The notes: generated by a model from the sequence alone, not told the origin. A DNA stretch of 10,931 nucleotides from Amylibacter sp. (GCA_027083485.1 JALWOO010000805.1:1-10931); one strand, 5' to 3'. Positions 1 through 7,340 are shown, counted from the stretch's first letter. A program made the numbers and translations.

Positions 1-531
1 GACATATTCCGGCGGTGGCATCCCGCGCGATTGAGCCCATTCCTGCAGGCTGGTCTTGGCGTCGCGGGCATCTTTTTGCGCGCTGGAAATCCGTTTTCCC
101 CACAATTTCAGCACCAGCTTGCGGGCCACATCATAGCCGGCATCCCGATAGACGGCGGCAATTACCGCTTCCAGCGCATCGGCCAAAAGCGCCTGTTTGC
201 GCCGTCCGCCGGACAGCATTTCGGAGCGTCCCATTTTCAGAGCGGCACCCAGATCGATTTCACGCGCCACCTCGGCGCAGGTTTCCTTGCGCACCATGGC
301 GTTGAAACGCGGGGCCAGCAGGCCTTCGGCTGCGTTCGGGTCGTGATCAAGCAGGGCCTCGCTGATTACCAGCCCCAGCACCCTGTCACCCAGAAATTCA
401 AGCCGCTGGTTGTCGTCGCGTGTGGGCGAAGACAGGGATGAATGGGTCATGGATTCGATCAGCAACGCCGGGTTTTTAAACCGGTGCCCCAGACGGACTT
501 CGAAGTCCTTGAGTTCGGCGGCGAGTTTCAC
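1..531 (-). CDS. rnc: Ribonuclease III (3' part cut by window edge)
   Basis: RNase III cleaves double-stranded RNA (rRNA precursors, structured mRNAs) in the cytoplasm. The frame is open from a GTG at 531 to the left edge, giving the first 177 residues. The signature [10 protein letters not shown] (about 43-52) carries the acidic pair E45/D49, and the second catalytic pair D118/E121 lies in [16 protein letters not shown]. The nuclease domain is therefore complete. Only the beginning of the C-terminal double-stranded-RNA-binding domain is present ([14 protein letters not shown] from about 157); about 50 residues are expected beyond the edge. The GTG overlaps the lepB stop by 4 bp (GTGA), which suggests translational coupling, and an AAGGGG Shine-Dalgarno sequence lies just upstream inside lepB. 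The lepB–rnc pair is typical of proteobacteria, often followed by era and recO, which would lie off the left edge. Family assignment is secure. Confidence 0.96.
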   Translation of the reverse strand, partial: MKLAAELKDFEVRLGHRFKNPALLIESMTHSSLSSPTRDDNQRLEFLGDRVLGLVISEALLDHDPNAAEGLLAPRFNAMVRKETCAEVAREIDLGAALKMGRSEMLSGGRRKQALLADALEAVIAAVYRDAGYDVARKLVLKLWGKRISSAQKDARDAKTSLQEWAQSRGMPPPEYV

Positions 532-1334
532 TCCAGCCCCTTAAAGAAACGGTCGCTACGCCAGGTCCAGAAGGCCAGAATGGAGGATCCGGCAGAGGAG
601 AACATCACCCGATCCGCCCGGCCGACAAGATAGGACGCGGGAACCATGCCTACGCCATAAGGCTGTTTGAAACGGCTGTCGGTAGAATTGTCGCGATTAT
701 CGCCCATGAAGAAATAATGCCCTTCGGGGACGGTAAAGACGCTGGTGTTATCGGCCTGTGTGGTGCCAATGTTCAGGATTGCATGCTTCACCCCGTTTGG
801 CAGGGTTTCGATAAACGCCTGCTTGATACAGGCACCGCCTTCTCCAACCGCACCATTGGCGCAACGCGGACGGTTGCCGAGCGGACCTTGGGGGCCGTAT
901 TCTTCGACAAAAGGTTCCGTTTCCACCAATTCGACCGGCTGACCATTGATGTGCAAGCGGCCTTTGATGACCTGAATTTTGTCGCCGGGCAGGCCGATCA
1001 GGCGTTTGATGAAATCGGATTCATTGGCGGGGTGTTTGAACACAATAATATCACCGCGCTTAGGTTCGCTGCCCAACAGACGGCCATCCCAGTTTTTGGC
1101 GAAACCACAGAAGTTGAAATTACCAATGGTCGGGCAAGAGGCCCAGGAATACCCATAGGTGAATTTATTCACGAAAAGGAAATCCCCGATCAGCAAAGTG
1201 GGTTTCATGGAGCCTGACGGAATCCAGAACGGCTGAAACAGGATGGTGCGGATGATGCCGGCAAGAAACAGTGCCCAAAAGACAGTTTTAAAAGTTTCGG
1301 CGATTCCGCCTGATGAATTTTCTTTGCTCGCCAT
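528..1334 (-). CDS. lepB: Signal peptidase I
   Basis: This membrane-bound peptidase removes signal peptides from exported proteins on the periplasmic side. The protein is 268 residues. One N-terminal transmembrane helix (about 12-33) is followed by [14 protein letters not shown], whose S42 is the predicted nucleophile. The general-base lysine is K110 in [12 protein letters not shown], and the late conserved box reads [12 protein letters not shown]. All S26-family boxes are present, so the enzyme should be active. The segment between the serine and lysine boxes is longer than a minimal enzyme and holds C67 and C76; a second pair, C158/C169, lies in the variable loop. The ATG at 1334 is chosen because the next upstream ATG is followed directly by a stop; its Shine-Dalgarno (AAAGGCG) is weak. 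It lies 55 bp after acpS and overlaps rnc by 4 bp, within the rpoZ-to-rnc operon. Confidence 0.97.
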   Translation of the reverse strand: MASKENSSGGIAETFKTVFWALFLAGIIRTILFQPFWIPSGSMKPTLLIGDFLFVNKFTYGYSWASCPTIGNFNFCGFAKNWDGRLLGSEPKRGDIIVFKHPANESDFIKRLIGLPGDKIQVIKGRLHINGQPVELVETEPFVEEYGPQGPLGNRPRCANGAVGEGGACIKQAFIETLPNGVKHAILNIGTTQADNTSVFTVPEGHYFFMGDNRDNSTDSRFKQPYGVGMVPASYLVGRADRVMFSSAGSSILAFWTWRSDRFFKGLE

Positions 1335-1389
1335 GTGCTGCGCCTTTTGGGTTTTGTGTTTGCCAAGCTACATGGCGTTTTGCGCGGGA

Positions 1390-1806
1390 TTAGTCAACCT
1401 GTGCCCCGCAAAGTGGCACGGCGTCAATCACCACAAAGGCCTGTGCCCAAGGGTGATCATCCGTCAGTGACACATGCACAACCGCCTTATGCCCTGCGGG
1501 TGTCATTTCCGCCAGCCGTTTCGCGGCCCAGCCGGTCAGTTCCATGACCGGCTGACCGCTGTGCAGATTTTTGACCGACATGTCTTTCCAACTGATTCCC
1601 ATGGCCAAACCGGTGCCGAGCGCCTTGGAACAGGCTTCCTTGGCGGCCCAGCGTTTGGCATAGGTGCCGGCAACATCCTTACGCCGCTCGGCTTTGTTTT
1701 GCTCGACCTTGGTAAAAACCCGGTTGCGAAACCTGTCGCCAAAACGGTTCAACGTCCCCGTGATCCGCTCGATATTCGCCATATCGGTTCCAACACCAAG
1801 GATCAT
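1390..1806 (-). CDS. acpS: Holo-[acyl-carrier-protein] synthase
   Basis: AcpS transfers 4'-phosphopantetheine from coenzyme A to a serine of apo-acyl carrier protein, which activates it for fatty acid synthesis. The 138-residue length fits the small trimeric AcpS class of phosphopantetheinyl transferases. The metal-binding residues are visible: D8 in [12 protein letters not shown] and E57 in [18 protein letters not shown]. The C-terminal strand [13 protein letters not shown] is also typical. The ATG start shares one base with the pdxJ stop (TGATG), so translation is probably coupled to pdxJ; pdxJ–acpS is a classic conserved pair. The gene is followed by a 55-bp gap with no terminator that I can see, then lepB. 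Confidence 0.96.
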   Translation of the reverse strand: MILGVGTDMANIERITGTLNRFGDRFRNRVFTKVEQNKAERRKDVAGTYAKRWAAKEACSKALGTGLAMGISWKDMSVKNLHSGQPVMELTGWAAKRLAEMTPAGHKAVVHVSLTDDHPWAQAFVVIDAVPLCGAQVD

Positions 1807-2594
1807 CAGGCTACGCCTGTGCCAAAGGCCTCGTTGCGGGCTTCATCCATCAGGGCGCGCATCCGGCGCACGGCGCTGTCGAGGCCTGAAAAAATCGCTT
1901 CGCCAATCAGAAAATGCCCGATGTTCAATTCCATCACCTCGGGAAAGGCCGCAATCGGTTTGACGGTTTCATAGGTCAGCCCGTGGCCCGCGTGGACCTC
2001 CAGGCCCAGATCGGTGGCATAGCGGGTCATGTCGCGCAGTCGTTCCAGTTCGGCGTCGCGTTTGTCGAACCTCCCTTCTGCGTGGTAATCGCAATAAGCA
2101 CCGGTGTGCAGCTCGATAACCGGCGCACCAATACGAAAAGCAGCATCAATCTGGGGTTTGTCGGCGGCAATAAAAATCGACACCCGGCAACCGGCCTCGC
2201 GCAAGGGCGCGATGAAATGGGCCAGCTTGTTTTCCTGACGCGCCACTTCCAGCCCGCCTTCTGTGGTCAGTTCCTGACGTTTTTCCGGCACAATACACAC
2301 CGCATGGGGTTTGTGGCGCAGGGCAATGGCCTGCATTTCATCGGTTGCTGCCATTTCAAAATTCAAAGGCACATTCAGGCCCTCTACCAGCCCGTCAATA
2401 TCGGTATCGGTAATGTGGCGCCGGTCTTCGCGCAGATGCGCGGTAATTCCGTCGGCCCCGGCCTGTTCGGCCAGCAATGCTGCCCGCAGCGGATCGGGAT
2501 AGCTGCCCCCGCGTGCGTTTCGCACTGTGGCCACGTGGTCGATGTTGATCCCCAGACGCAAACGGCCAATGGGTTGTGTCAATGATGCGGTCAT
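1806..2594 (-). CDS. pdxJ: Pyridoxine 5'-phosphate synthase
   Basis: PdxJ condenses 1-deoxyxylulose 5-phosphate with 3-amino-2-oxopropyl phosphate to form pyridoxine 5'-phosphate, the last ring-forming step of DXP-dependent vitamin B6 synthesis. The protein is 262 residues, slightly longer than the E. coli enzyme. Recognisable blocks are [17 protein letters not shown] (14-30), [12 protein letters not shown] with H53, PLNFEMA with E80, and VHAGHGL with H204; these correspond to the active-site His, Glu and His of the family. The ATG start is supported by a strong Shine-Dalgarno sequence (GAGGAGG) six bases upstream. The gene lies 31 bp after the DUF2062 gene and overlaps acpS by 1 bp. Identification is firm. 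Confidence 0.97.
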   Translation of the reverse strand: MTASLTQPIGRLRLGINIDHVATVRNARGGSYPDPLRAALLAEQAGADGITAHLREDRRHITDTDIDGLVEGLNVPLNFEMAATDEMQAIALRHKPHAVCIVPEKRQELTTEGGLEVARQENKLAHFIAPLREAGCRVSIFIAADKPQIDAAFRIGAPVIELHTGAYCDYHAEGRFDKRDAELERLRDMTRYATDLGLEVHAGHGLTYETVKPIAAFPEVMELNIGHFLIGEAIFSGLDSAVRRMRALMDEARNEAFGTGVA

Positions 2595-2600
2595 GTCGCG

Positions 2601-2607
2601 CCTCCTC
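2601..2607 (-). promoter_or_regulatory. Strong ribosome binding site of pdxJ
   Basis: On the minus strand this reads GAGGAGG and sits six bases before the pdxJ ATG. It is the best Shine-Dalgarno match in the operon, and it suggests that pdxJ is translated independently of the upstream DUF2062 gene, whose stop lies about 20 bp earlier. Confidence 0.7.
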
Positions 2608-2625
2608 GGTAATACAAAATGGAGC

Positions 2626-3279
2626 CTAGCGTGATTCTTCGTTCTCGTCAGCAGTTGCTTTGCGTTTGGCTTTGAGTTCTTTGAACTTGGCCATCAACAT
2701 GCCTTTGCGGCGGTGCTGATAGGCCGCCACCAGCGGGCGCACAATATAATAACAAATTATGCCGCAAATTATGCCGGGTACGATCCCTCCGACCAGATAG
2801 GGGAGGAAAATATCATGAAAAAATTCGTAAAATCCGGTCCATGGAGCAGGCTCTGCGCCAAACAGGGCCTTTGTATTGGCCCAGAGCGTGGCCGAGGCCT
2901 CGGTAAAGCTGTTTCTGAGCTTGTGCCAAACGGTTTCCTCTGACGACATGCCCATCAGCCGCAAACCAAGCTGATAACTTGTGGTGGCGATAAACGGAAA
3001 AGTCAGCGGATTGCCAACCCATGTCCCCAACAAAGAGGCCACGAGATTGCCACGCAGCAAATAGGCAAGCGCCATGGCAGAGACAAAATGAAACCCGTAA
3101 AGCGGGGTAAATGAAACAAAAGCACCACAGGCAAATCCGATGGCGATTTTATGGGGCGAATCAGGCAGGCGTTTGATGCGATGGCCCAGATAGCTGATCA
3201 CTCGTGCCCAGCCGGCGCGCGGATAGACTGCTTCGACAACAGATTCCCAATAGGTACGTGGTTTACGGCGTTTAAACAC
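2626..3279 (-). CDS. DUF2062 family inner-membrane protein
   Basis: The function is unknown; the family is recognised by its sequence blocks. The protein has 217 residues. A basic N-terminus ([11 protein letters not shown]) leads to the hallmark [22 protein letters not shown] (about 41-62). A first hydrophobic region runs to about 105 and includes [13 protein letters not shown] second membrane region (about 158-185, [21 protein letters not shown]) follows, and then a highly charged C-terminal tail rich in K, R and E (about 190-217), probably cytoplasmic. The start is a GTG at 3279 with AGGAG five bases upstream. The gene lies 20 bp after rel and 31 bp before pdxJ, inside the rpoZ-to-rnc operon. 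The position hints at a housekeeping envelope role, but the sequence does not show a reaction. Confidence 0.85.
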   Translation of the reverse strand: MFKRRKPRTYWESVVEAVYPRAGWARVISYLGHRIKRLPDSPHKIAIGFACGAFVSFTPLYGFHFVSAMALAYLLRGNLVASLLGTWVGNPLTFPFIATTSYQLGLRLMGMSSEETVWHKLRNSFTEASATLWANTKALFGAEPAPWTGFYEFFHDIFLPYLVGGIVPGIICGIICYYIVRPLVAAYQHRRKGMLMAKFKELKAKRKATADENEESR

Positions 3280-3299
3280 GCTTGCTCCTGTTTTTTTGG

Positions 3300-5417
3300 C
3301 TAGTCTGCTCTGTTTTTACGTTCACAATCCGCGACATCCGAATCGGCCTGAATTGCGGTAATCACATGGATCAGGTGTTCCACATCCCGCACATCAATAT
3401 CAATCGTCATCCGATAAAAATCCTGTTTGCGGTCCGTGATTTTCAAATCGGAGATATTGGCGTTTTGTTCCCCGATCAATGTGCAAATACGTCCCAGCAC
3501 ACCGGATCCGTTGGCCATGGTGATTTGCAACGTAGCCCGATGGGTGGCTTCGCGGCGTCCCTGTGACCAATGCAGATCAATCCAGCGTTCCGGTTCGGAG
3601 TCATATTCCTGCAGACGGTCGCAATGGATGGTGTGGACCAACACACCCTGACCCGGCGTCGCAATGCCGACAATCCTTTCACCGGGAAGCGGCTGACAAC
3701 AGGATGCCGGTTCAGCGAGCTGGTCCGCTTCCAGCCCCAAAATGCGTTCCGGTGGCAGGTCCACCTGATCGTCGGTTTTGCGAACCAGTTCCGGATACAG
3801 GACTTCGACCAGTTCCGTGCCGGTGATTTCCGCCGCACCAATCTTGGCGAGCAGGGCATTCGCATTGCCAAGGCCAAGCCGGTCGGCAGCTGTGTCCAAA
3901 GCTTTGTCAGTGGCCTTTTTGCCCACATGTTCAAGCGCCACACGCGCGAGTTCGCGCCCGAGCCGGATTTTGCTCTCTTGTTGTTCCGCCCGCAGCGCCC
4001 GCCGAATCGCGGATTTGGCGCGGCCGGTGACAACAATATCCAGCCATGTTGCCTGCGGCTTTTGTCCCTGCGCGGTGGTGATTTGAACGGATTGGCCATT
4101 GCGCAACCGAGTCCACAGCGGCACGCGGCGGCCATCGACCTTGGCCCCGACACAGGCAGATCCGATGCGGGTGTGAATGGCAAAAGCAAAATCAATAGGT
4201 GTGGCCCCGCGGGGCAGGCGGATAACATCGCCTTTGGGAGTGAAACAAAACACCTGATCCGCGAACATTTCCAGTTTTACATGTTCCAGAAATTCGTCGT
4301 TGGTGTGGTCTTCGCTGGCAAAACGCTCGGTCAGGCCTGCAAGCCATTTGAACGGATCCACCGCAAAGGGATTTTCTACCCTTTCGCCGTTTTTATAGGA
4401 CCAATGCGCCGCGACGCCGGATTCGGCCACGTCATGCATGGCCTGTGTGCGGATCTGGATTTCTACCCGCTTGCCATCGCGTCCGGATACGGTGGTGTGT
4501 AGTGAGCGATAGCCATTGGATTTTGGCTGGCTGATGTAATCCTTAAACCGCCCGGGCACTGCCATCCAGCGGCGATGCACCTTGCCCAAGGCCTTGTATA
4601 CGTCGTCTTCGCTGTCGGTGATGATGCGAAAACCATAAATATCGGAGAGACGGGAAAAGCCTTCTTTCTTTTCCTCCATCTTGCGCCAGATGGAATAGGG
4701 TTTCTTTTCACGGCCAAAAACGGTGGCGGTGACGCCGGCGGCGAACAAGACTTCTTCGATGTCGTCGGTGATCTTGGTGACCACGTCCCCGGTTTCATTA
4801 CGCAGGCTGACAAAGCGGCGCATGATGGAATTGCGTGCCTCCGGGTTCAGGACTTTGAAACACAGGTCTTCCAACTCGTCGCGCATCCACTGCATGCCCA
4901 TACGGCCGGCAAGCGGGGCATAGATGTCCATGGTTTCGCGGGCTTTTTGCTGCTGCTTGTCCGGGCGCATGTGCTTGATTGTGCGCATGTTGTGCAAACG
5001 GTCCCCGAGTTTGACCAGAATCACCCGCACATCCTTGGACATGGCCAACAGCAGCTTGCGGAAATTCTCTGCCTGTTTGTCGTCTTTGGAACTGAGTTCC
5101 AGATTGGTCAGTTTGGTGACACCATCTACCAACTGGGCAACCTCGGTCCCAAACAAATCCCCCACCTCTTTATAGGTGGCGTCTGTGTCTTCTACGGTGT
5201 CATGTAAAAGGGCAGTAATGATGGTGTCATCATCAAGCCGCTGTGCCGCCATCAGGCTGGCAACAGCTACGGGATGGGTGAAATAGGGTTCGCCGGAATG
5301 GCGGGTTTGGCCATCATGTTTGTCAAACCCGTATTTATATGCCGCTGCGAGGCGTTCTGTATTGGCCTCGGGATTATACCCTTTGACCTGATTGATCAGC
5401 TCTTCAACAGCGATCAT
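3300..5417 (-). CDS. rsh: Bifunctional (p)ppGpp synthetase/hydrolase, RelA/SpoT (Rsh) family
   Basis: This enzyme makes and breaks the stringent-response alarmone (p)ppGpp. It is 705 residues, full length. The N-terminal HD hydrolase keeps H48 (YFTHP), H72/D73 (LLHDTVED) and D139 (GDRLHNMRT). The synthetase domain has D259 (SDIYGFRI), the RFKD motif at 290-293, SNGYRSLHT (300-308) and E319 in VEIQIRT. The RxKD form, rather than the ExDD form of RelA alone, together with an intact HD site, indicates a bifunctional Rel/SpoT enzyme. The regulatory part holds a TGS domain (about 388-450), a helical region, a Cys-Cys motif ASCCQPLPGE (571-580) and a C-terminal ACT domain (about 627-700). The ATG has an AGGAAA Shine-Dalgarno. 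It lies 56 bp downstream of rpoZ and 20 bp before the DUF2062 gene. Most alphaproteobacteria have a single long Rsh, so this is probably the main one. Confidence 0.97.
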   Translation of the reverse strand: MIAVEELINQVKGYNPEANTERLAAAYKYGFDKHDGQTRHSGEPYFTHPVAVASLMAAQRLDDDTIITALLHDTVEDTDATYKEVGDLFGTEVAQLVDGVTKLTNLELSSKDDKQAENFRKLLLAMSKDVRVILVKLGDRLHNMRTIKHMRPDKQQQKARETMDIYAPLAGRMGMQWMRDELEDLCFKVLNPEARNSIMRRFVSLRNETGDVVTKITDDIEEVLFAAGVTATVFGREKKPYSIWRKMEEKKEGFSRLSDIYGFRIITDSEDDVYKALGKVHRRWMAVPGRFKDYISQPKSNGYRSLHTTVSGRDGKRVEIQIRTQAMHDVAESGVAAHWSYKNGERVENPFAVDPFKWLAGLTERFASEDHTNDEFLEHVKLEMFADQVFCFTPKGDVIRLPRGATPIDFAFAIHTRIGSACVGAKVDGRRVPLWTRLRNGQSVQITTAQGQKPQATWLDIVVTGRAKSAIRRALRAEQQESKIRLGRELARVALEHVGKKATDKALDTAADRLGLGNANALLAKIGAAEITGTELVEVLYPELVRKTDDQVDLPPERILGLEADQLAEPASCCQPLPGERIVGIATPGQGVLVHTIHCDRLQEYDSEPERWIDLHWSQGRREATHRATLQITMANGSGVLGRICTLIGEQNANISDLKITDRKQDFYRMTIDIDVRDVEHLIHVITAIQADSDVADCERKNRAD

Positions 5418-5473
5418 TTTAGCTGTTTCCTGACGGCGTTACGCGGTGCCGCCAGTTGGCGACGTGCCGCAGA

Positions 5474-5824
5474 TTATTTTATTTCCTGTGCTTCCATCAG
5501 GGCGCGCAGCAGGTTTTCCTCGGACATGTTATCCTCGGGTTTGTCATTTTCGGCACCCATCAGCAAGGCCATTTGGTCTTCTTCTGGCTCGTCAACTTCG
5601 ATTTGGGTTTGATGGCTCTGGATCGCAGCCTCGCGCAGTTGTTCGGCTGTCAGGGTTTCTTCTGCAATTTCGCGCAGGGCAACAACCGGATTTTTGTCGT
5701 TGTCGCGAGGCACAGTCAATTCCGCACCGGATGCGATTTCGCGGGCACGGTGTGCCGCGAGCATCACCAGCTCGAAATGGTTTGCCACTTTGTCTACACA
5801 ATCTTCGACAGTTACACGGGCCAT
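5474..5824 (-). CDS. rpoZ: DNA-directed RNA polymerase omega subunit
   Basis: Omega helps RNA polymerase assemble by clamping beta'. The ATG at 5824 gives 116 residues starting MARVTVEDC, the canonical omega N-terminus. It is preceded by GGAG seven bases upstream. The frame stays open 22 codons further upstream, but that extension has no homology-like character and would run over the promoter candidate, so it is rejected. The core [19 protein letters not shown] and [14 protein letters not shown] are diagnostic. The acidic, glutamate-rich C-terminal tail (about 70-116) is longer than in E. coli and usual for alphaproteobacteria. In E. coli the Met-Ala-Arg start of omega contributes to a ppGpp binding site on RNA polymerase, and the next gene here makes ppGpp. 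First gene of the long minus-strand operon. Confidence 0.96.
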   Translation of the reverse strand: MARVTVEDCVDKVANHFELVMLAAHRAREIASGAELTVPRDNDKNPVVALREIAEETLTAEQLREAAIQSHQTQIEVDEPEEDQMALLMGAENDKPEDNMSEENLLRALMEAQEIK

Positions 5825-5854
5825 AGGGCGACTCCAAGGATGCGGGATATCAGA

Positions 5855-5883
5855 ATTGCAGCACATAAGACGTTTGGCGTCAA
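5855..5883 (-). promoter_or_regulatory. Candidate sigma70-type promoter for rpoZ–rel operon
   Basis: On the minus strand, TTGACG (5883-5878) and TGCAAT (5860-5855) are separated by exactly 17 bases, matching the -35 consensus at 5 of 6 positions and the -10 at 4 of 6. This would place a transcript start about 20-25 bases before the rpoZ ATG. It lies in the 98-bp gap after folK, where a promoter for the operon is expected. This is inference from consensus matching only. Confidence 0.45.
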
Positions 5884-5922
5884 ATGGCAAGGGCTAAAGC
5901 GTTTCTACGGAAAGTCGATGCA

Positions 5923-6528
5923 CTATGCAGGAGCGTTTGGTATTTGCTGGATTTCCGCCAGCTGATCTTTGGTAAAGCGGTTCAGCAGTTGGTCAAGGGT
6001 TTCGTCACTAACCGGATGCACCCAATCAGGTACAATATCGCGCATCGGAACCAAAACAAATGTCCGGTCCTGAAGTCGGGGATGCGGCAGAATCAGTTGC
6101 TCTGGAGCTTGTTTCATCTGTTCTTCCAGCGACAAATCCCGCCAGCGCCGGTATTGCGCCGGGTCCGGTGTGATTTCACCGTCAAAATCGATCAGATCCA
6201 GATCAATTATGCGCGGTTCCCAGCGATCGGTTCTTGTGCGCCCGAGCAGGTGTTCGATATGGTGCAAATGCGCCAACATTCCCTGCGCATCCAACGTGGT
6301 TTCACACAGCACAGCGCCATTGGTAAAGTCGGGGCCGGAGCCAGCGGGGAAGGCTTTCGTTCTATAGAGCGCACTTTGGTGCAAAATTTTGACCGATTCG
6401 CTTGACAACAACTCTAAGGCATCCTCTACTGGAGGTAGGTCTCCCCTGAGGCTGTTTGATTGGTTCGAACCCATCGCAATAATGCATTTTCGGACTCTTT
6501 TTTGACTTTTCGCGGGTTGCGGTCTCAA
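5923..6528 (-). CDS. folK: 2-amino-4-hydroxy-6-hydroxymethyldihydropteridine pyrophosphokinase (HPPK)
   Basis: HPPK transfers pyrophosphate from ATP to 6-hydroxymethyl-7,8-dihydropterin, the step before dihydropteroate synthase in folate synthesis. The ORF is 201 residues. The first strand CIIAMGSNQ (15-23), the magnesium-binding D109/D111 in EPRIIDLDLIDFDG, and LILPHPRLQDRTFVLVPMRDI (about 145-165) are all recognisable. An insertion of about 15 residues (WRDLSLEEQMKQAPE) between the aspartates and the LPHP block is, as I recall, common in Rhodobacteraceae FolK. The start is odd: the first family strand begins before the first in-frame ATG (residue 19), so the only usable conventional start is the TTG at 6528; an in-frame stop lies shortly upstream and no clear Shine-Dalgarno is visible. 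The gene is divergent from the NYN gene and 98 bp upstream of rpoZ. Confidence 0.93.
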   Translation of the reverse strand: MRPQPAKSQKRVRKCIIAMGSNQSNSLRGDLPPVEDALELLSSESVKILHQSALYRTKAFPAGSGPDFTNGAVLCETTLDAQGMLAHLHHIEHLLGRTRTDRWEPRIIDLDLIDFDGEITPDPAQYRRWRDLSLEEQMKQAPEQLILPHPRLQDRTFVLVPMRDIVPDWVHPVSDETLDQLLNRFTKDQLAEIQQIPNAPA

Positions 6529-6622
6529 GATTTCGGCCTATTTTCTGCACCGGACGACCGGCAATACATTACACGCACTTAACCTACAACATGTTGGTTG
6601 GCCAGATTTGAAAGGAAGTATT
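6529..6622. other. Divergent intergenic region between folK and NYN gene
   Basis: This 94-bp spacer must hold the start signals for both divergent genes. Two small dyads are visible: CCGG-ACGA-CCGG (6550-6561) and the perfect 10-bp palindrome CAACATGTTG (6587-6596), which lies 26 bases before the NYN ATG. I do not see a convincing -35/-10 pair on either strand; a TTGCGG/TATTTT pair (6517-6544, plus strand, 16-bp spacer) is the best weak candidate for the NYN gene and starts inside folK. Either dyad could be an operator or could be chance. Confidence 0.3.
6613..6618 (+). promoter_or_regulatory. Ribosome binding site of the NYN gene
   Basis: AGGAAG lies four bases before the ATG at 6623. It decides the start: an in-frame TTG at 6608 would put this Shine-Dalgarno inside the coding region. 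Confidence 0.6.
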
Positions 6623-7201
6623 ATGTTTTATCGAGACGAGCGCCTCGCGCTATTTATCGACGGTTCTAATTTATATGCCGCCGCTAAAGCACTGGGCTTT
6701 GATATAGACTACAAACTCCTGCGATCAGAGTTTATGCGCCGTGGCAAGCTGCTGCGTGCGTTTTACTACACTGCATTGCTGGAGAGTGAAGAGTACTCAC
6801 CTATCCGACCGCTGGTGGACTGGTTGAACTACAACGGGTTCAACATGGTAACGAAACCGGCAAAGGAATACACGGATAGTATGGGCCGCCGGAAGGTCAA
6901 AGGAAACATGGACATCGAACTTGCTGTTGATGCGATGGAGCTTGCGCCCCATGTGGATCACATCGTGATCTTCTCGGGTGACGGTGACTATCGGCCTTTG
7001 GTCGAATCGCTTCAGCGTCAGGGCGTTCGGGTTTCCGTTGTGTCGACCATCCGGTCGCAGCCACCGATGATATCGGATGACCTGCGCCGTCAGGCTGACA
7101 ATTTCATCGAACTGGATGAATTACGCGATGTTATTGGTCGTCCGCCACGCCCGGATATGCCGGATTTCCATGTGGAGCCTGAATTGGAAACCGAAGAATA
7201 G
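6623..7201 (+). CDS. NYN domain (LabA/DUF88-type) predicted ribonuclease
   Basis: NYN domains have a PIN-like nuclease fold and are predicted metal-dependent RNases; the target of this one is unknown. The protein has 192 residues, nearly all one domain. Acidic residues in the expected places are D13 (LALFIDGSN), D97 and D103 (GNMDIELAVDAM), and D120/D122 (VIFSGDGDY). The order FIDGSN, MDIELAVDAM, SGDGDY, then GVRVSVVS is the classic LabA/DUF88 pattern. A short acidic tail (PELETEE) follows the domain. The ATG at 6623 with AGGAAG upstream is preferred to the TTG at 6608. The gene is divergent from folK and ends 28 bp before a strong terminator, so it is probably transcribed alone. No membrane segment or second domain is seen. 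The family call is strong; the enzymatic role is inferred from the fold. Confidence 0.9.
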   Translation: MFYRDERLALFIDGSNLYAAAKALGFDIDYKLLRSEFMRRGKLLRAFYYTALLESEEYSPIRPLVDWLNYNGFNMVTKPAKEYTDSMGRRKVKGNMDIELAVDAMELAPHVDHIVIFSGDGDYRPLVESLQRQGVRVSVVSTIRSQPPMISDDLRRQADNFIELDELRDVIGRPPRPDMPDFHVEPELETEE

Positions 7202-7229
7202 GTTTTCAATAAACACTGGGTAGTATTGG

Positions 7230-7265
7230 AAATGGGCCTTGAAAGAGGCCCATTTCTTTTGTTTT
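7230..7265 (+). terminator. Rho-independent terminator after the NYN gene
   Basis: A perfect 10-bp stem (AAATGGGCCT, 7230-7239, with AGGCCCATTT, 7246-7255) closes a 6-base loop and is followed by a T-rich run, CTTTTGTTTT. It ends the NYN transcript and separates it from the ispH operon. There is no comparable T-run on the other side, so it should act only on the plus strand. Confidence 0.9.
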
Positions 7266-7308
7266 GGCACTGTTTTTACTGTCTGGCGCATACTGTTAGT
7301 GGACCTAT

Positions 7309-7340
7309 CGGTTTGGCAAGGGTATGACCGACGCAAACCG
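7309..7340 (+). promoter_or_regulatory. Inverted repeat in the ispH leader
   Basis: CGGTTTG (7309-7315) and CAAACCG (7334-7340) are perfect 7-bp inverted arms around an 18-base spacer, ending 20 bases before the ispH ATG. It could form a weak hairpin in the 5' leader or be an operator. The ispH promoter itself is not clear to me; TTGGCA (7264-7269) with CATACT (7289-7294) has a spacer of 19, longer than ideal. A Shine-Dalgarno AGGGG lies at 7351-7355. Confidence 0.3.

Noticed and set aside
1914..2585. 223-codon plus-strand frame opposite pdxJ
   Set aside because: pdxJ motifs are unmistakable on the other strand; the plus frame is low-complexity shadow.
3570..4502. 310-codon open frame on the plus strand
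   Set aside because: It lies antisense to the conserved Rsh gene, shows no recognisable domain and has no plausible start context; it is a shadow of the coding strand's codon bias.
4575..5207. 210-codon plus-strand frame opposite rel
   Set aside because: It lies antisense to the hydrolase and synthetase domains of Rsh, with no independent evidence.
5418..5473. GC-rich short dyads between rpoZ and rel as a terminator or attenuator
   Set aside because: Stems are only 3-4 bp and no T-run follows on the minus strand, so the evidence is too weak to call.
5825..5890. Extended rpoZ start 22 codons upstream
   Set aside because: The omega family begins at MARVTVEDC, which has a Shine-Dalgarno; the extension would cover the candidate promoter -10 region.
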